Of a DNA stretch of 64,000 bases, positions 24,745 through 34,660 are shown in pieces. The position numbers and the translations under genes are program-made. Source of the stretch: Deltaproteobacteria bacterium (GTDB lineage: Bacteria > Desulfobacterota > Binatia > UBA9968); the NCBI GenBank assembly GCA_009379725.1, contig WHTF01000010.1:1-64000 (forward strand), written 5' to 3'. The first letter of the stretch is position 1; every line of letters starts with the position of its first letter. The notes beneath the pieces are model-generated. The model did not search any database, had not been told where the DNA came from, and worked only from the letters and a program-made list of their open reading frames with translations.

Positions 24745-25129
24745 TTGACTTCAGCGGTCTCAGGGAGATCTTTCAATTCGCAGACCGAGCGCCTCAAATC
24801 CGCCTGCCGAACGGTTATGATGCCGTCCCATCGTCGAGGCCAAGCGACCATTCCGAAAGACCAACTGCCAGCCCTAACCTGTTTTCATCCTGAGTGTGAC
24901 CGAAAAAACGACGGCGGGGAATTATCGATCTAGTCGTCTTCATCGGACCGAGCGGCGATTCCGCTCACCCCGCTTCTGAGACAACAATCAGTTTCGGCTC
25001 CTCACTCGCCTTAAAACTGAATCTATTCGCCCTTTTAACTGCTCATAGCGCCGTCAGAAGGCTCTTTCTCGGTGAATCATATCTAGTTTGAGGAGGGCTT
25101 TCCGATGATTCGCGACCACCCACTTGAGG
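24745..25129. other. Intergenic stretch
   Basis: No convincing gene is seen. Short plus-strand frames (24675-24893, 24745-24933) overlap the BatA end or lack any domain. Confidence 0.3.
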
Positions 25130-25158
25130 TTGACAGGGCCGGCCAAACGGTTTATTTA
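25130..25158 (+). promoter_or_regulatory. Sigma-70-type promoter
   Basis: TTGACA at 25130-25135 and TATTTA at 25153-25158 are separated by 17 bases. Transcription would start near 25165, only a few bases before ATG 25172, which implies a nearly leaderless mRNA or a later start codon for the peptidase gene. Confidence 0.55.
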
Positions 25159-25171
25159 GTGTAAACTTTTT

Positions 25172-26551
25172 ATGCAGCTGGGATCATACAGGGTCGCCGG
25201 CCGGCATAGCGATACGGCACAGCGCTTAAGGAGTGTTCGAGTCGTTTGTAACTTGCTGGTCTGGTTTTGGGTGTTTGCAGCCTTGGCAAGGCCGGCTAAG
25301 GCCGCCGAACAACAGACCGTACATAAAAAAGTCTCCACAGGAACCCAGATTCCCACTCCCCATATCCGCAGGATTACGAATACTCAGCCGTATAAAGTTA
25401 TTCCGCCTCGGAAGATAGAGCCCAATAACCCGCTTGAGAAGCGGCAGCACGTCATTCATCGGATCCGATCCGGCGATACATTACCCAAAATCCTCAATCG
25501 ATTTAGCTTAACCGCCAGTGAAAAGCAGATGTGGGGCCGCGCCATCCGGCTACACTTCAGGTTGGGAACGCTAAAGCCGGGTAGAGAAGTTCACTTCTAC
25601 TTCTCCAAACCGAGTATCAGTGTCAACAAGGGCGGCGAGTCGTTGGCCGCCCTCGAACTCGACTACAACGATACAATAGACCTGACCTGGGAAAGAAGTG
25701 GCCAAAGCATTCTTTTTCAACGGCGAGAAAAGCCCTTCGAAATCGAGTTAAAGACCGCCGCGGCAATGGTCGATGACTCTCTCTACACCGCAGGTCAAAA
25801 AGCGGGCATCGATTCGAGTCTACTTTCCCAACTGGCTGATATTTTTACTTGGGATGTTGATCTAGAAAAGGACATCAACACCGGCGACAGTTTCAAAATT
25901 CTTTATGAGGAGCGGAGCCGAAAGGGCCAATCGACCAAAGCCTCGCTGCGGATTCTGGCCGCTGAACTAACCAATGCCGGGCAGACAATGACCGCCATCT
26001 ACTTTGAGAACCAGAAAGGTAAAGGCGGGTATTACAATCTCGAAGGCAGAAGCTTAGCGCGTTCCTTTCTGCGTTTTCCATTGGAGTTTATCAACATTAC
26101 CTCTCAGTTCACCGATTCTCGCTTTCATCCAGTCTTGAAGACTAACATGCCGCACACCGGCGTCGATTTTGCGGCGGCGCCCGGTACCCCGGTTCGAGCT
26201 GTCGGCGATGGCCTAATTACCCAAGCCCGCCGGAATGGGGCTTATGGGAAATTAGTCGAAATCCAGCACGATCCCACCTACACGACCCGTTATGCTCATC
26301 TTGGAAGATTTGCTCAAGGAATTAAAGCCGGCACGGTTGTAAAGAAGGGGCAGGTGATTGGATTCGTCGGTTCCACGGGAAGAACCACCGGTCCCCATCT
26401 CCATTTTGAGCTCTACCAAGATCAACAATACGTCAATCCACTTAATATCCAGTTCCCAGCAGAAGATACCATCGAGCCCGCGTTACAAAGGCTATTCGAA
26501 AATCAGAAGGAAACTTTCCTCGTTGAGCTGACCTCTTTGCCGCAATCGTAA
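25172..26551 (+). CDS. M23 family murein endopeptidase with LysM-like segment
   Basis: The product has 459 residues. A signal sequence (NLLVWFWVFAALARPAKAA) is followed by a LysM/OapA-type segment (HRIRSGDTLPKILNRFSLT, about residue 95). The middle region is of the type found in MepM, and the LytM/M23 domain is at the C-terminus. Zinc ligands are the His and Asp of MPHTGVDFAAAPGTPV and the HLHFE motif near residue 410. TTGRTGPHLHF-like spacing is intact (GSTGRTTGPHLHFEL). MepM-type enzymes cut D-Ala-mDAP cross-links to allow wall growth. AAGGAG near 25207 could indicate an internal start, but no ATG or GTG stands at the right distance in frame, so ATG 25172 is kept. Confidence 0.88.
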   Translation: MQLGSYRVAGRHSDTAQRLRSVRVVCNLLVWFWVFAALARPAKAAEQQTVHKKVSTGTQIPTPHIRRITNTQPYKVIPPRKIEPNNPLEKRQHVIHRIRSGDTLPKILNRFSLTASEKQMWGRAIRLHFRLGTLKPGREVHFYFSKPSISVNKGGESLAALELDYNDTIDLTWERSGQSILFQRREKPFEIELKTAAAMVDDSLYTAGQKAGIDSSLLSQLADIFTWDVDLEKDINTGDSFKILYEERSRKGQSTKASLRILAAELTNAGQTMTAIYFENQKGKGGYYNLEGRSLARSFLRFPLEFINITSQFTDSRFHPVLKTNMPHTGVDFAAAPGTPVRAVGDGLITQARRNGAYGKLVEIQHDPTYTTRYAHLGRFAQGIKAGTVVKKGQVIGFVGSTGRTTGPHLHFELYQDQQYVNPLNIQFPAEDTIEPALQRLFENQKETFLVELTSLPQS

Positions 26552-26671
26552 ATCTTCTATTCTCTCCAGTCACGGCACTGTGCCCCAGCGGTTTTAAATC
26601 GTCGCGAAATTGATTAATCTTGCGGCCAGGTATTTCAAACGGCTTTTCCGGTCCGGCTTTGTGTTCGGCGG

Positions 26672-27151
26672 TTGTCATTGATTGACATCAAGCGCAAAAT
26701 CATTCTTCTGCTGGTTACGGCGGGACCCGCCGGCTACTTTCCTGTTGCCCCGGGTACCTGCGGCACGCTGATCGCCGTGCCATTTTCTTTAGCTTTAAAT
26801 CGACTGGCGACGTTTTCCATAGCTTTGGCCTTGGTGGCTCTTGTTGGTTTCATTTCCGGCGCGATCTGGTTGTCCGGAAAAGGCGCCGCTATCTTGGAGC
26901 AAAAGGATCCGAGTGTCATCGTCATAGATGAAATCGCCGGATTTCTGCTGGCGAACTTTCTCGCGCCGTTTGGAAAGGTGTCTCTGTCGCTGGCTTTCGT
27001 GCTTTTTCGTTTCTTTGACATTGCGAAAATCTACCCGGCATCGAGAATTGAGAAACTGCCGGGAGGAAAAGGAATCGTGCTCGACGATGTCGTCGCCGGG
27101 TTATACTGTTTTAGCATTCTGCAGCTGCTAAACTGTTGGGAACTGATATGA
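26672..27151 (+). CDS. pgpA: Phosphatidylglycerophosphatase A
   Basis: The product has 159 residues and starts at TTG 26672. GYFPVAPGTCGTLIAVP is the PgpA N-terminal signature, DPSVIVIDEIAGFLLAN the central acidic motif, and LPGGKGIVLDDVVAGLY the C-terminal one. There are four membrane helices. PgpA dephosphorylates phosphatidylglycerophosphate to phosphatidylglycerol in the inner membrane. Its stop overlaps the cinA start (ATGA at 27148). Confidence 0.92.
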   Translation: MSLIDIKRKIILLLVTAGPAGYFPVAPGTCGTLIAVPFSLALNRLATFSIALALVALVGFISGAIWLSGKGAAILEQKDPSVIVIDEIAGFLLANFLAPFGKVSLSLAFVLFRFFDIAKIYPASRIEKLPGGKGIVLDDVVAGLYCFSILQLLNCWELI

Positions 27152-28377
27152 TCGAGAAAGCCGTCATATTGAGCACCGGCGACGAACTCACAACGGGACA
27201 AGTCATCGACACCAACTCAACGACGATCGCGGCGCGCCTTTTTTCAACGGGCGTCGAGGTAACCGCGGTTCTGAAAGTGGGCGACCATAAAGATCAAATG
27301 GTTTGGGCCCTGCGCCAGGCTCGGGACCTCGGCGACATCGTGATTGGCACCGGCGGGCTGGGACCCACTGCGGATGATCTCACGACCGAAGTGGCAGCCG
27401 ACTTTCTCGGTTGTAAACTGAAACAAGACGAGCAAGTCGCCGGGGCACTTCGGCAGCACTTTAGAGACTGCGGCCTAGCCTGGTCGGCAAATACCCTCAA
27501 GCAAGCAATGTTCCCAGAAGGATCGACGATCATCTCCAATCCTGTCGGCACTGCGCCCGGCTTTCAGGTGCCGATCGGTCCGGGTAAGAGACTTTTTTGG
27601 CTCTCCGGAGTGCCGCAAGAAATGACCGCGATGTTACATCAAACGGTTTTGCCCTGGATCAATGCACAGCGCAGTGATGCCATCGAAACTTTAGCCTGCA
27701 CCTTCAAGATCCACGGCGTCACCGAAGGCAGACTTGACGACATGCTGCGCCCCATGAATTTCGCAGACCACGCAAGGCTGTCATTTGGTGCTCACTATCC
27801 GGACCTGTCGCTGCGCATAACCTTCAGGGGCGAGCAAGAGGAATTCGAAAAACTTAGAACTGAAATAAAAAAACTTCTGGGTGAGTACCTCTATGCCGAG
27901 GGCGACATCACCTTAGAAGAATTCATTGGCCGGCAGCTCTTAGAAAAGCACCAAACCTTAGCTCTCGCCGAGTCGTGTACCGGTGGCTATATCAGCCACC
28001 GCGTTACCCGCGTGGCCGGTAGCTCCGCCTACTACTACGGCGGTGCTGTCACTTATTCCAATGAGGCCAAGAAGCGCTTTCTCGGCGTCCGGTCACAGAC
28101 ATTGGTGGAACACGGCGCGGTCAGCCGGGAGACTGCCTTGGAAATGTCGGCCGGCATCAAAGAACGGACCGGAGCAAGCATCGGCCTTAGTGTCACGGGT
28201 GTGGCCGGCCCCGGCGGCGGCAGCCCGCAAAAGCCGGTCGGTATGGTCTGGTTGAGCATCGCTCAGAATCAACGGCACGAAGCCAAGCTTTTTCAATTCA
28301 GCGGCGACCGGGAGAGAATCATCCTGGGAACATCGCAGGCCGCCCTGAACTGGTTGCGCACCAGCCTGTTAGAATAA
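27148..28377 (+). CDS. cinA: CinA-family protein (nicotinamide-nucleotide amidase/ADP-ribose pyrophosphatase type)
   Basis: ATG 27148 overlaps the pgpA stop and is preferred to the upstream TTG 27136; this gives 409 residues. The N-terminal MoCF/COG1058 domain has ILSTGDELTTGQVIDTNS and GTGGLGPTADDLT. The C-terminal CinA domain, residues about 250-405, has ALAESCTGGYISHRVT, SVTGVAGPGGGS and KPVGMVWLSIA. The C-terminal domain deamidates NMN in pyridine nucleotide recycling. In many bacteria cinA lies upstream of recA, as here, and the two can be co-induced. Confidence 0.93.
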   Translation: MIEKAVILSTGDELTTGQVIDTNSTTIAARLFSTGVEVTAVLKVGDHKDQMVWALRQARDLGDIVIGTGGLGPTADDLTTEVAADFLGCKLKQDEQVAGALRQHFRDCGLAWSANTLKQAMFPEGSTIISNPVGTAPGFQVPIGPGKRLFWLSGVPQEMTAMLHQTVLPWINAQRSDAIETLACTFKIHGVTEGRLDDMLRPMNFADHARLSFGAHYPDLSLRITFRGEQEEFEKLRTEIKKLLGEYLYAEGDITLEEFIGRQLLEKHQTLALAESCTGGYISHRVTRVAGSSAYYYGGAVTYSNEAKKRFLGVRSQTLVEHGAVSRETALEMSAGIKERTGASIGLSVTGVAGPGGGSPQKPVGMVWLSIAQNQRHEAKLFQFSGDRERIILGTSQAALNWLRTSLLE

Positions 28378-28382
28378 GAGTA

Positions 28383-28946
28383 GTGATTCGCGCCTTTATT
28401 GGGGTTCAAATAGCCCCTGAGGTCCGCGCCCGGATAGCCGAGGCGACAGCACAACTCGCCCGGCAAATTCCTGGAATTCGTTGGGTGCCGGAAGAGAATT
28501 TTCACTTCACGCTGAAGTTTCTTGGTGATATAGAACAGTCCCAGATCGAGCCCATCTGCGAGGCGCTCGCAGAAGCTTTCCGCCCCTTTCGGCGCTTTAC
28601 TATAAATGCTAAATGTTTAGGAGTATTTCCCGATTTGAAACGGGCTCGCGTCTTATGGGTCGGCCTTGAAGGAAATAATCTGCTGGCCCTGGCGAAGAGA
28701 GTCGAAATCGTGTTAGAACCCTTCGGCTATCCTCGAGACAATAGAGTTTTTCGGCCCCACTTGACGGTGGGCCGTTGGCGCGCTCTCAGTGGCTCCCATA
28801 AGGGACTCGAGGACAAACTCGATCGCTGGAGCAGTTTCGAATTCGGCCAGTCCGTGGTCGACGAGATAGGCTTAATTGAAAGTGTGCTCAAATCGACTGG
28901 CGCAGTCTATCGGCGCCTCAGAGCGCTTCGGCTCGACGATGATTAG
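28383..28946 (+). CDS. thpR: RNA 2',3'-cyclic phosphodiesterase
   Basis: The product has 187 residues and starts at GTG 28383, five bases after cinA. The two HxT-type catalytic motifs of the 2H phosphoesterase superfamily are [10 protein letters not shown] (His near residue 41) and [10 protein letters not shown] (His near residue 126). [10 protein letters not shown] is the usual N-terminus. The enzyme opens 2',3'-cyclic phosphates at RNA ends. The place between cinA and recA is frequent in deltaproteobacterial-type genomes. Confidence 0.92.
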   Translation: MIRAFIGVQIAPEVRARIAEATAQLARQIPGIRWVPEENFHFTLKFLGDIEQSQIEPICEALAEAFRPFRRFTINAKCLGVFPDLKRARVLWVGLEGNNLLALAKRVEIVLEPFGYPRDNRVFRPHLTVGRWRALSGSHKGLEDKLDRWSSFEFGQSVVDEIGLIESVLKSTGAVYRRLRALRLDDD

Positions 28947-28984
28947 CGAGAACGGGATCGGCCCAACCTAAGGAGGCAAAATTC

Positions 28985-30037
28985 ATGGATCTAAATCGAG
29001 AGAAAGCCCTTGATCTAGCGGTGAGCCAGATCGAAAAACAATTCGGCAAAGGGGCCATCATGAAGCTCGGCGAGGGGGGCATAGTCAAGGACGTCCCCGT
29101 GATCTCGACCGGATCTCTCGGACTCGATATCGCGCTAGGAATCGGCGGTGTGCCGCGTGGCAGAGTGATCGAAATTTACGGACCTGAATCCTCCGGTAAG
29201 ACGACGCTGGCGCTGCAAATCGTCGCTGAAGCGCAGAAGCAAGGAGGCATGGGAGCATACGTCGATGCGGAGCATGCATTGGACTTGGGTTATGCGAAAA
29301 AACTTGGCGTCAAAACCGATGATCTTCTGGTCTCACAACCGGATCACGGCGAACAGGCTCTGGAAATCGGCGAGACCCTGGTGCGTAGCGGCGCCATTGA
29401 TGTCTTGGTGATCGACTCGGTCGCCGCTCTAGTACCTAGAGCGGAAATCGAAGGCGAAATGGGCGATTCCCATATGGGACTGCAAGCGCGGCTCATGTCC
29501 CAAGCTTTGCGCAAGCTCACTGGGACTATTTCCCGCTCTCATACTGTAGTTATTTTTATCAATCAAATCCGCATGAAAATCGGCGTGATGTTCGGCAATC
29601 CCGAAACCACCACCGGCGGCAACGCGCTGAAGTTTTATGCCTCGGTGCGCATGGATATCCGCCGTATCGGCGCTTTAAAGGACGGTGACAATATCGTTGG
29701 CGGGCGGACCCGGGTCAAGGTCGTCAAGAATAAGATGGCTCCTCCGTTCAAAGAGGCGGAATTTGACATTCTTTATGGAACCGGAATTTCTCGCGATGGT
29801 GAGATCGTCGATCTCGGCAGCGAAACGGGTGTCGTGGAAAAAAGCGGCGCTTGGTATTCGTTCGGCGGCGAGAGGATCGGCCAGGGACGCGAAGCGGCAA
29901 AAAACTTTCTTAAGGAACACCCCGAAATCGCCCAGCAAATCATGGCGCGGGTGATGGAGAATACCGGGCTCAAGCGGGACGAACCACCGGTTTCGGCTAC
30001 GACCGCCGAAAAGAAAGAGAAAAACAAAATAAGGTAA
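28985..30037 (+). CDS. recA: Recombinase A
   Basis: The product has 350 residues, full length. Walker A GPESSGKT is at 66-73, Walker B region [10 protein letters not shown] near 140, loop L1 [21 protein letters not shown] and L2 [27 protein letters not shown] in short-motif order. A lysine-rich tail ends KEKNKIR. RecA forms ATP-dependent filaments on ssDNA for recombination and LexA cleavage. AAGGAGG lies 7 bases before ATG 28985. No LexA box of a recognisable type is visible in the 38-base gap after thpR, so the SOS promoter may lie further upstream. Confidence 0.98.
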   Translation: MDLNREKALDLAVSQIEKQFGKGAIMKLGEGGIVKDVPVISTGSLGLDIALGIGGVPRGRVIEIYGPESSGKTTLALQIVAEAQKQGGMGAYVDAEHALDLGYAKKLGVKTDDLLVSQPDHGEQALEIGETLVRSGAIDVLVIDSVAALVPRAEIEGEMGDSHMGLQARLMSQALRKLTGTISRSHTVVIFINQIRMKIGVMFGNPETTTGGNALKFYASVRMDIRRIGALKDGDNIVGGRTRVKVVKNKMAPPFKEAEFDILYGTGISRDGEIVDLGSETGVVEKSGAWYSFGGERIGQGREAAKNFLKEHPEIAQQIMARVMENTGLKRDEPPVSATTAEKKEKNKIR

Positions 30038-30059
30038 CGGTAAAAGGTGCATTGGAACT

Positions 30060-30554
30060 CTGAACCGCGCAAACCACAGACCCAAATCGCCTGACTCGCA
30101 AGAGGAGGCGCTTAAATCCGCTCTTCGATTTCTCAGCTATCGCGCACGCAGTGAAGCGGAAATACTCACCCATCTGTCTCGCAAGGGCTTTTCAGCCGCC
30201 GCCGGCGAGCAGACTTTGAGAAAACTCCGTTCCTTCAACTATATTAATGACGAATCCTTTGCGCATCATTGGGCGCTGTCGAGAGCTGCGAGCCGCGGCC
30301 ACGGACCGCAAAGAATCGAACAAGAACTAAAGGCGAAAGGGATCGCCCAGCCGATGATCCAGGATGTTCTCGCCGCAACTTTCGTTGCTGGCGATGAGAA
30401 GAAAAGAGCTAAAGCATTATTGGATAGGAAATTTAGAGGAATGAATCTTCGCGATCCCAAAACCTTTCGCCGTGCCGGTGCATTTCTCCAGCGTCGTGGC
30501 TATAGCAGCCAGGTGATTTTCGATTTGATGGGGCGACGCGCGGAGGAGGATTAG
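30060..30554 (+). CDS. recX: Regulatory protein RecX
   Basis: The reading frame holds three RecX helical repeats: ALRFLSYRARSEAEILTHL near the start, SFNYINDESFAHHWALSR in the middle, and AGAFLQRRGYSSQVIFDLM at the end. The first repeat lies upstream of the first TTG (30216), so a start there would delete it. In frame, the only start-like codon giving normal length is CTG 30060 (164 residues), 22 bases after recA; ATT 30051 is another option after AAAAGG. RecX inhibits RecA filament extension. The rare start would keep expression low relative to recA. Confidence 0.8.
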   Translation: MNRANHRPKSPDSQEEALKSALRFLSYRARSEAEILTHLSRKGFSAAAGEQTLRKLRSFNYINDESFAHHWALSRAASRGHGPQRIEQELKAKGIAQPMIQDVLAATFVAGDEKKRAKALLDRKFRGMNLRDPKTFRRAGAFLQRRGYSSQVIFDLMGRRAEED

Positions 30555-30564
30555 AAAAAACATC

Positions 30565-33213
30565 ATGACTGGAAACGACATTCGCAGATCTTTTTTGGAC
30601 TACTTCGTTAAGCAGACACATACCGTAGTGAAGAGTTCCTCCCTGGTGCCCGACAAAGACCCGACCTTGCTCTTCACCAACGCGGGTATGGTGCAGTTTA
30701 AGAACGTTTTTCTCGGTCAGGAACGCCTGCCGTACAGGCGTGCCGCCAGTGCGCAGAAGTGTTTGCGGATCAGCGGCAAACATAATGACCTGGAGGCGGT
30801 CGGCCGGGATACTTATCATCACACTTTTTTTGAAATGTTAGGGAACTGGTCTTTCGGCGATTACTATAAAGCGGAAGCGATTGAATGGGCTTGGAAGCTG
30901 CTTGCGAATGAATGGGGCTTGCCCGAGAACAAACTGTGGGCGACTGTTTATCTCGATGACGATGAAGCTGCGCGGCTTTGGGCCAAAATCAGCGGACTGC
31001 CGAATGAGCGTATTCGGCGTTTCGCCGAAAAGGAAAACTTTTGGGAAATGGGCGAGACCGGCCCCTGCGGCCCTTGCAGCGAGATTCATCTCGATCGCGG
31101 TTCTAAGGCATGCGACAGAACGAACGTGCCAGGCCATATTTGCCAAGTCAACGGTGATTGCGCTCGCTATATCGAGCTGTGGAATCTGGTCTTCATTCAG
31201 TACAACCGTAAAGACAACCGAGAGTTGGAAGAGCTGCCGTCAAAACATGTCGATACCGGCATGGGTCTGGAACGCATCACCGCGGTGCTGCAAAACGTGT
31301 TGTCGAATTACGACATCGACTACATGCGAGAGCTGACCGCCACGACGGAAAATCTGACCGGTAGACGATACGGCGCCGATCCCATCTCCGACATCTCCTT
31401 CCGGGTCATTGACGACCATGCTAGGGCCGTCAGCTTTCTTATCGCCGACGGTGTCATGCCGAGCAACGAAGGGCGCGGCTATGTCTTGCGCCGGCTGCTG
31501 AGAAGAGCGGCGCGGCACGGCCGATTGATTGGACTGAAGGAACCGTTTCTCTACCAGGTGGCGGGCACCGTCGGCAAGGTCATGGGCGATGCTTATCCGG
31601 AACTGTGCACCGAAACGGCGCGCATTCGCGAGATCATCCGCAGTGAGGAAGAGCGCTTTAGTGAAACGCTGGAGAAAGGTCTGGGGCTGCTCGAAGACGC
31701 CACCGCCAAACTCAAAGAGCAAAAGAGTAACGTTCTTTCGGGCGACATCGCATTTCGCCTTTACGACACCTATGGTTTTCCTTTCGATCTGACAGAGGAC
31801 ATCCTTCGTGCCGAGGACATCGCGGTGGATCAGCAAGGTTTCGAGAATCTCATGGAGGCGCAACGCAACCGCGGCCGCGAAGCGCGCATAATTACGATGG
31901 ACGTTTTTGATCAGGTGGCTGCTGCAGATTCGGTGAGGGTCACTCAATTTATTGGTTACGACCATATTGAGGGGGAATCCACAGTCCTTGCACTCTATGG
32001 CAACGGAGCGAGCAAAACGGAAGCTGTGGAAGGCGACGAAATCGATTTACTCACGGCTGAGACTCCTTTTTATGGAGAATCCGGTGGCCAGGTGGGCGAT
32101 CGCGGCACAATTTCAACGGCGCGCGGTGATTTAATTCAGGTCCTGGACACGCAGCGTCCGACGCCACAGCTAACAGTCCACCGCAGCAAGGTCAATAAAG
32201 GCCGCGTGCAAATCGGCGACAGAGTGCATCTTGCCGTCGATCCCAAACATCGCCAGAGAACAAGGCTCAATCATTCGGCGACGCACATCCTTCACGCCGT
32301 ACTCCGAGAGCAACTCGGCAGCCATGTGCGCCAGGCCGGCTCTCTGGTCACGCCGGATCGACTGCGCTTCGACTTTAATCATACCGGTGCAATCGTCGAT
32401 GAGAAGCTCGCCGATATTGAAGCCACCGTCAACAAACATATCCGGCAGGATGCCGCTGTGTCCATCGAAGAGTCGAGTTATGAGGAGGCTTTGCGTAACG
32501 GCGCACTTGCCTTTTTCGGCGACAAGTACGGCGATCGGGTGCGGGTGGTCAAGATCGGCGACTTCTCGACCGAGTTATGCGGCGGTACCCATGTTCATCG
32601 TTCCGGCCAAATCGGCATTTTTAAGCTTCATGCCGAAGCCGGAGTTGCTGCTGGAGTACGTCGCGTCGAAGCGGTAACCGGGGAAGGTGCGCTAAGCTTG
32701 ATCCGCCGTTACGAAGACGATCTAAAGCAAATCGGCCAGATCCTGCGCGCCGGCGAAGATGGCGCGGTCGAGCGCGTCAAGAAGCTGTTGCAGCAGCAAA
32801 AAGATCTGGAAAAAGAGATTGAGCGGCTGCGCGGCCAACTCGGCAAGAACCAAATCCCGGATCTATTGGCCAAAAAAGAAAGCATTAATGGCGTCGACGT
32901 CTTAGTCACTAGCGTGGAGGGGGTCGATCCCAAACAATTGCGCGAAATTGCCGACCAGCTTAAAGAGAAAATGTCCGGCGGATTCATCTTCCTCGCCAAC
33001 CCGGGGGAGAATGGCGTTACCCTCGTTGCCAGCGTCGGCGGCGATCTCGCCAAGCGCATTCACGCGGGAAATATCATTAAAGAAGTAGCGCCCATTGTCG
33101 GAGGAGGAGGAGGCGGCCGCCCCGAATTTGCTCAGGCCGGCGGTAAAGATCCATCACGCACCGACGAGGCGCTGGCACGGGTTAAGAAAATTATCGGCGC
33201 AAAACTCTCTTGA
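30565..33213 (+). CDS. alaS: Alanyl-tRNA synthetase
   Basis: The product has 882 residues with all modules. The class II catalytic core carries FTNAGMVQFKNVFLG, RISGKHNDLEAVGRD and ETGPCGPCSEIHLD. The tRNA-recognition region and DNA-mimic linker follow. The editing domain has zinc-ligand motifs HSATHILH (about residue 570) and CGGTHV (about 673). The C-Ala domain ends IVGGGGGGRPEFAQAGG. It charges tRNA-Ala and clears mischarged Ser/Gly. It lies 10 bases after recX, and its stop overlaps the ATG of the YjbQ gene. Confidence 0.97.
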   Translation: MTGNDIRRSFLDYFVKQTHTVVKSSSLVPDKDPTLLFTNAGMVQFKNVFLGQERLPYRRAASAQKCLRISGKHNDLEAVGRDTYHHTFFEMLGNWSFGDYYKAEAIEWAWKLLANEWGLPENKLWATVYLDDDEAARLWAKISGLPNERIRRFAEKENFWEMGETGPCGPCSEIHLDRGSKACDRTNVPGHICQVNGDCARYIELWNLVFIQYNRKDNRELEELPSKHVDTGMGLERITAVLQNVLSNYDIDYMRELTATTENLTGRRYGADPISDISFRVIDDHARAVSFLIADGVMPSNEGRGYVLRRLLRRAARHGRLIGLKEPFLYQVAGTVGKVMGDAYPELCTETARIREIIRSEEERFSETLEKGLGLLEDATAKLKEQKSNVLSGDIAFRLYDTYGFPFDLTEDILRAEDIAVDQQGFENLMEAQRNRGREARIITMDVFDQVAAADSVRVTQFIGYDHIEGESTVLALYGNGASKTEAVEGDEIDLLTAETPFYGESGGQVGDRGTISTARGDLIQVLDTQRPTPQLTVHRSKVNKGRVQIGDRVHLAVDPKHRQRTRLNHSATHILHAVLREQLGSHVRQAGSLVTPDRLRFDFNHTGAIVDEKLADIEATVNKHIRQDAAVSIEESSYEEALRNGALAFFGDKYGDRVRVVKIGDFSTELCGGTHVHRSGQIGIFKLHAEAGVAAGVRRVEAVTGEGALSLIRRYEDDLKQIGQILRAGEDGAVERVKKLLQQQKDLEKEIERLRGQLGKNQIPDLLAKKESINGVDVLVTSVEGVDPKQLREIADQLKEKMSGGFIFLANPGENGVTLVASVGGDLAKRIHAGNIIKEVAPIVGGGGGGRPEFAQAGGKDPSRTDEALARVKKIIGAKLS

Positions 33214-33638
33214 TGAAAATACGAACCGCAAGAATTACTGAAACAACCCAAGGTTTCTGCGACATCATCGACATCACCGACAAAGTAACGGCGCAGGTCC
33301 AGGAGGGACAAATCACCGCCGGCCTGATGACCCTCTTCGTCAGCGGCTCGACGGCCGCTCTCACTACGATCGAATACGAACCGGGACTGGTTCAAGATCT
33401 CAAAGAGTTCGTGGAGAAACTGATCCCCTCGGATCGTCGCTATCATCATGACGCTCGATGGGGCGACGACAACGGCTTCTCTCATTTGCGCGCGTCATTA
33501 TTCGGACCGTCGCTGCAGGTTCCAATAGAGCGCGGCCGACTGGTCCTCGGCAGCTGGCAACAAATCATTCTCCTCGATTTTGACAACCGCCCGCGCAGAC
33601 GAGAGATTGTCGTCCAAATCATAGGAGGTAGGGAGTGA
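33213..33638 (+). CDS. YjbQ/UPF0047 family protein
   Basis: ATG 33213 overlaps the alaS stop; the product has 141 residues. The family core is present: GLMTLFVSGSTAALTTIEYEPG, YHHDARWGDDNGFSHLRASLFG and LGSWQQIILLDFDNRPRRR. The HHD/N and SH/R residues form the conserved pocket. E. coli YjbQ has thiamin-phosphate synthase activity of uncertain relevance. The end overlaps the phoH start by four bases. Confidence 0.88.
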   Translation: MKIRTARITETTQGFCDIIDITDKVTAQVQEGQITAGLMTLFVSGSTAALTTIEYEPGLVQDLKEFVEKLIPSDRRYHHDARWGDDNGFSHLRASLFGPSLQVPIERGRLVLGSWQQIILLDFDNRPRRREIVVQIIGGRE

Positions 33639-34660
33639 AAGACGAGAAGGATAGAATGATCAGCAGCACGCAGATAATGGAAAGCGCGCGCTTGGAGTTC
33701 AACGATCCGCGCCTGTTTCGCGATCTTCTGGGACAACACGACCAGCATCTCAAGATTCTCCAGCAAGCCTTAGAGGTTAAAATTCGTGCTCGCGGATCGT
33801 CGATCGAGATCGAGGGCGATCCGCTGCAGATGGAACTCGCCGGTCAGATCATTCGGCAGCTTTACGGACTTTTGGAAAAAGGCTATCCCGTCTTTCCCAG
33901 CGACGTCGACTATGCGATCCGCATTCTCAGCGGCGACAGCCGGGCTAAACTGCAAGACATCTTTCTCGATACGATTTACATTTCAGCTCACAAACGCACC
34001 ATCACGCCCAAGAGCATCGCGCAAAAAGCCTACATCGATGCGATTCGCCGCTACGACATTGTTTTCGGGATCGGCCCGGCTGGCACGGGCAAAACTTATC
34101 TGGCCATGGCCATGGCGGTGGCGGAGTTGATGAAAAATAACTTCGTGCGGATCATATTGACCCGTCCGGCGGTGGAAGCGGGCGAGAAGCTAGGTTTTCT
34201 CCCGGGCGATCTAGCGGAAAAGGTGAATCCCTATCTCCGCCCCTTGTACGACGCGCTGCATGACATGGTGGATTTCGACCGAGCGCGCAAACTGGTGGAA
34301 CGCGGCACCATCGAAGTTGCACCGCTGGCCTTTATGCGTGGGCGAACTTTAAACGATTCGTTCGTGATCCTGGATGAAGCGCAGAATACGACCCCGGAAC
34401 AGATGAAGATGTTCCTCACGCGCTTGGGCTATGGTTCGAAAGCGGTCATTACCGGCGACGTAACACAGATCGATCTTCCCGCCGGAAAGGCATCCGGCCT
34501 GAAGGAAGCATTCCGCATTCTCAAAGGAGTACACGGAATCCGCTTCGTTACCTTTACGGAAAAAGACGTCGCCCGCCATCATTTAGTGCAAGAAATTATC
34601 ACCGCCTATGAGCGCGATGAAAATCAGCTCGGTTCACGAGATCTGTTCGAAAAAAAGTGA
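33635..34660 (+). CDS. phoH: PhoH-family ATPase
   Basis: The product has 341 residues and starts at GTG 33635 inside the end of the YjbQ gene. An N-terminal KH-like segment (IEIEGDPLQMELAGQIIRQLYGLLEKG, in parts) precedes the PhoH P-loop domain: Walker A FGIGPAGTGKTYLAMAMAV near residue 150, Walker B DSFVILDEAQNTTPEQMKMFL, and RVITGD-like KAVITGDVTQIDLP. PhoH/PhoL proteins are RNA-linked ATPases, often next to ybeY in Proteobacteria. Here no ybeY gene follows. Confidence 0.93.
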   Translation: MKDEKDRMISSTQIMESARLEFNDPRLFRDLLGQHDQHLKILQQALEVKIRARGSSIEIEGDPLQMELAGQIIRQLYGLLEKGYPVFPSDVDYAIRILSGDSRAKLQDIFLDTIYISAHKRTITPKSIAQKAYIDAIRRYDIVFGIGPAGTGKTYLAMAMAVAELMKNNFVRIILTRPAVEAGEKLGFLPGDLAEKVNPYLRPLYDALHDMVDFDRARKLVERGTIEVAPLAFMRGRTLNDSFVILDEAQNTTPEQMKMFLTRLGYGSKAVITGDVTQIDLPAGKASGLKEAFRILKGVHGIRFVTFTEKDVARHHLVQEIITAYERDENQLGSRDLFEKK

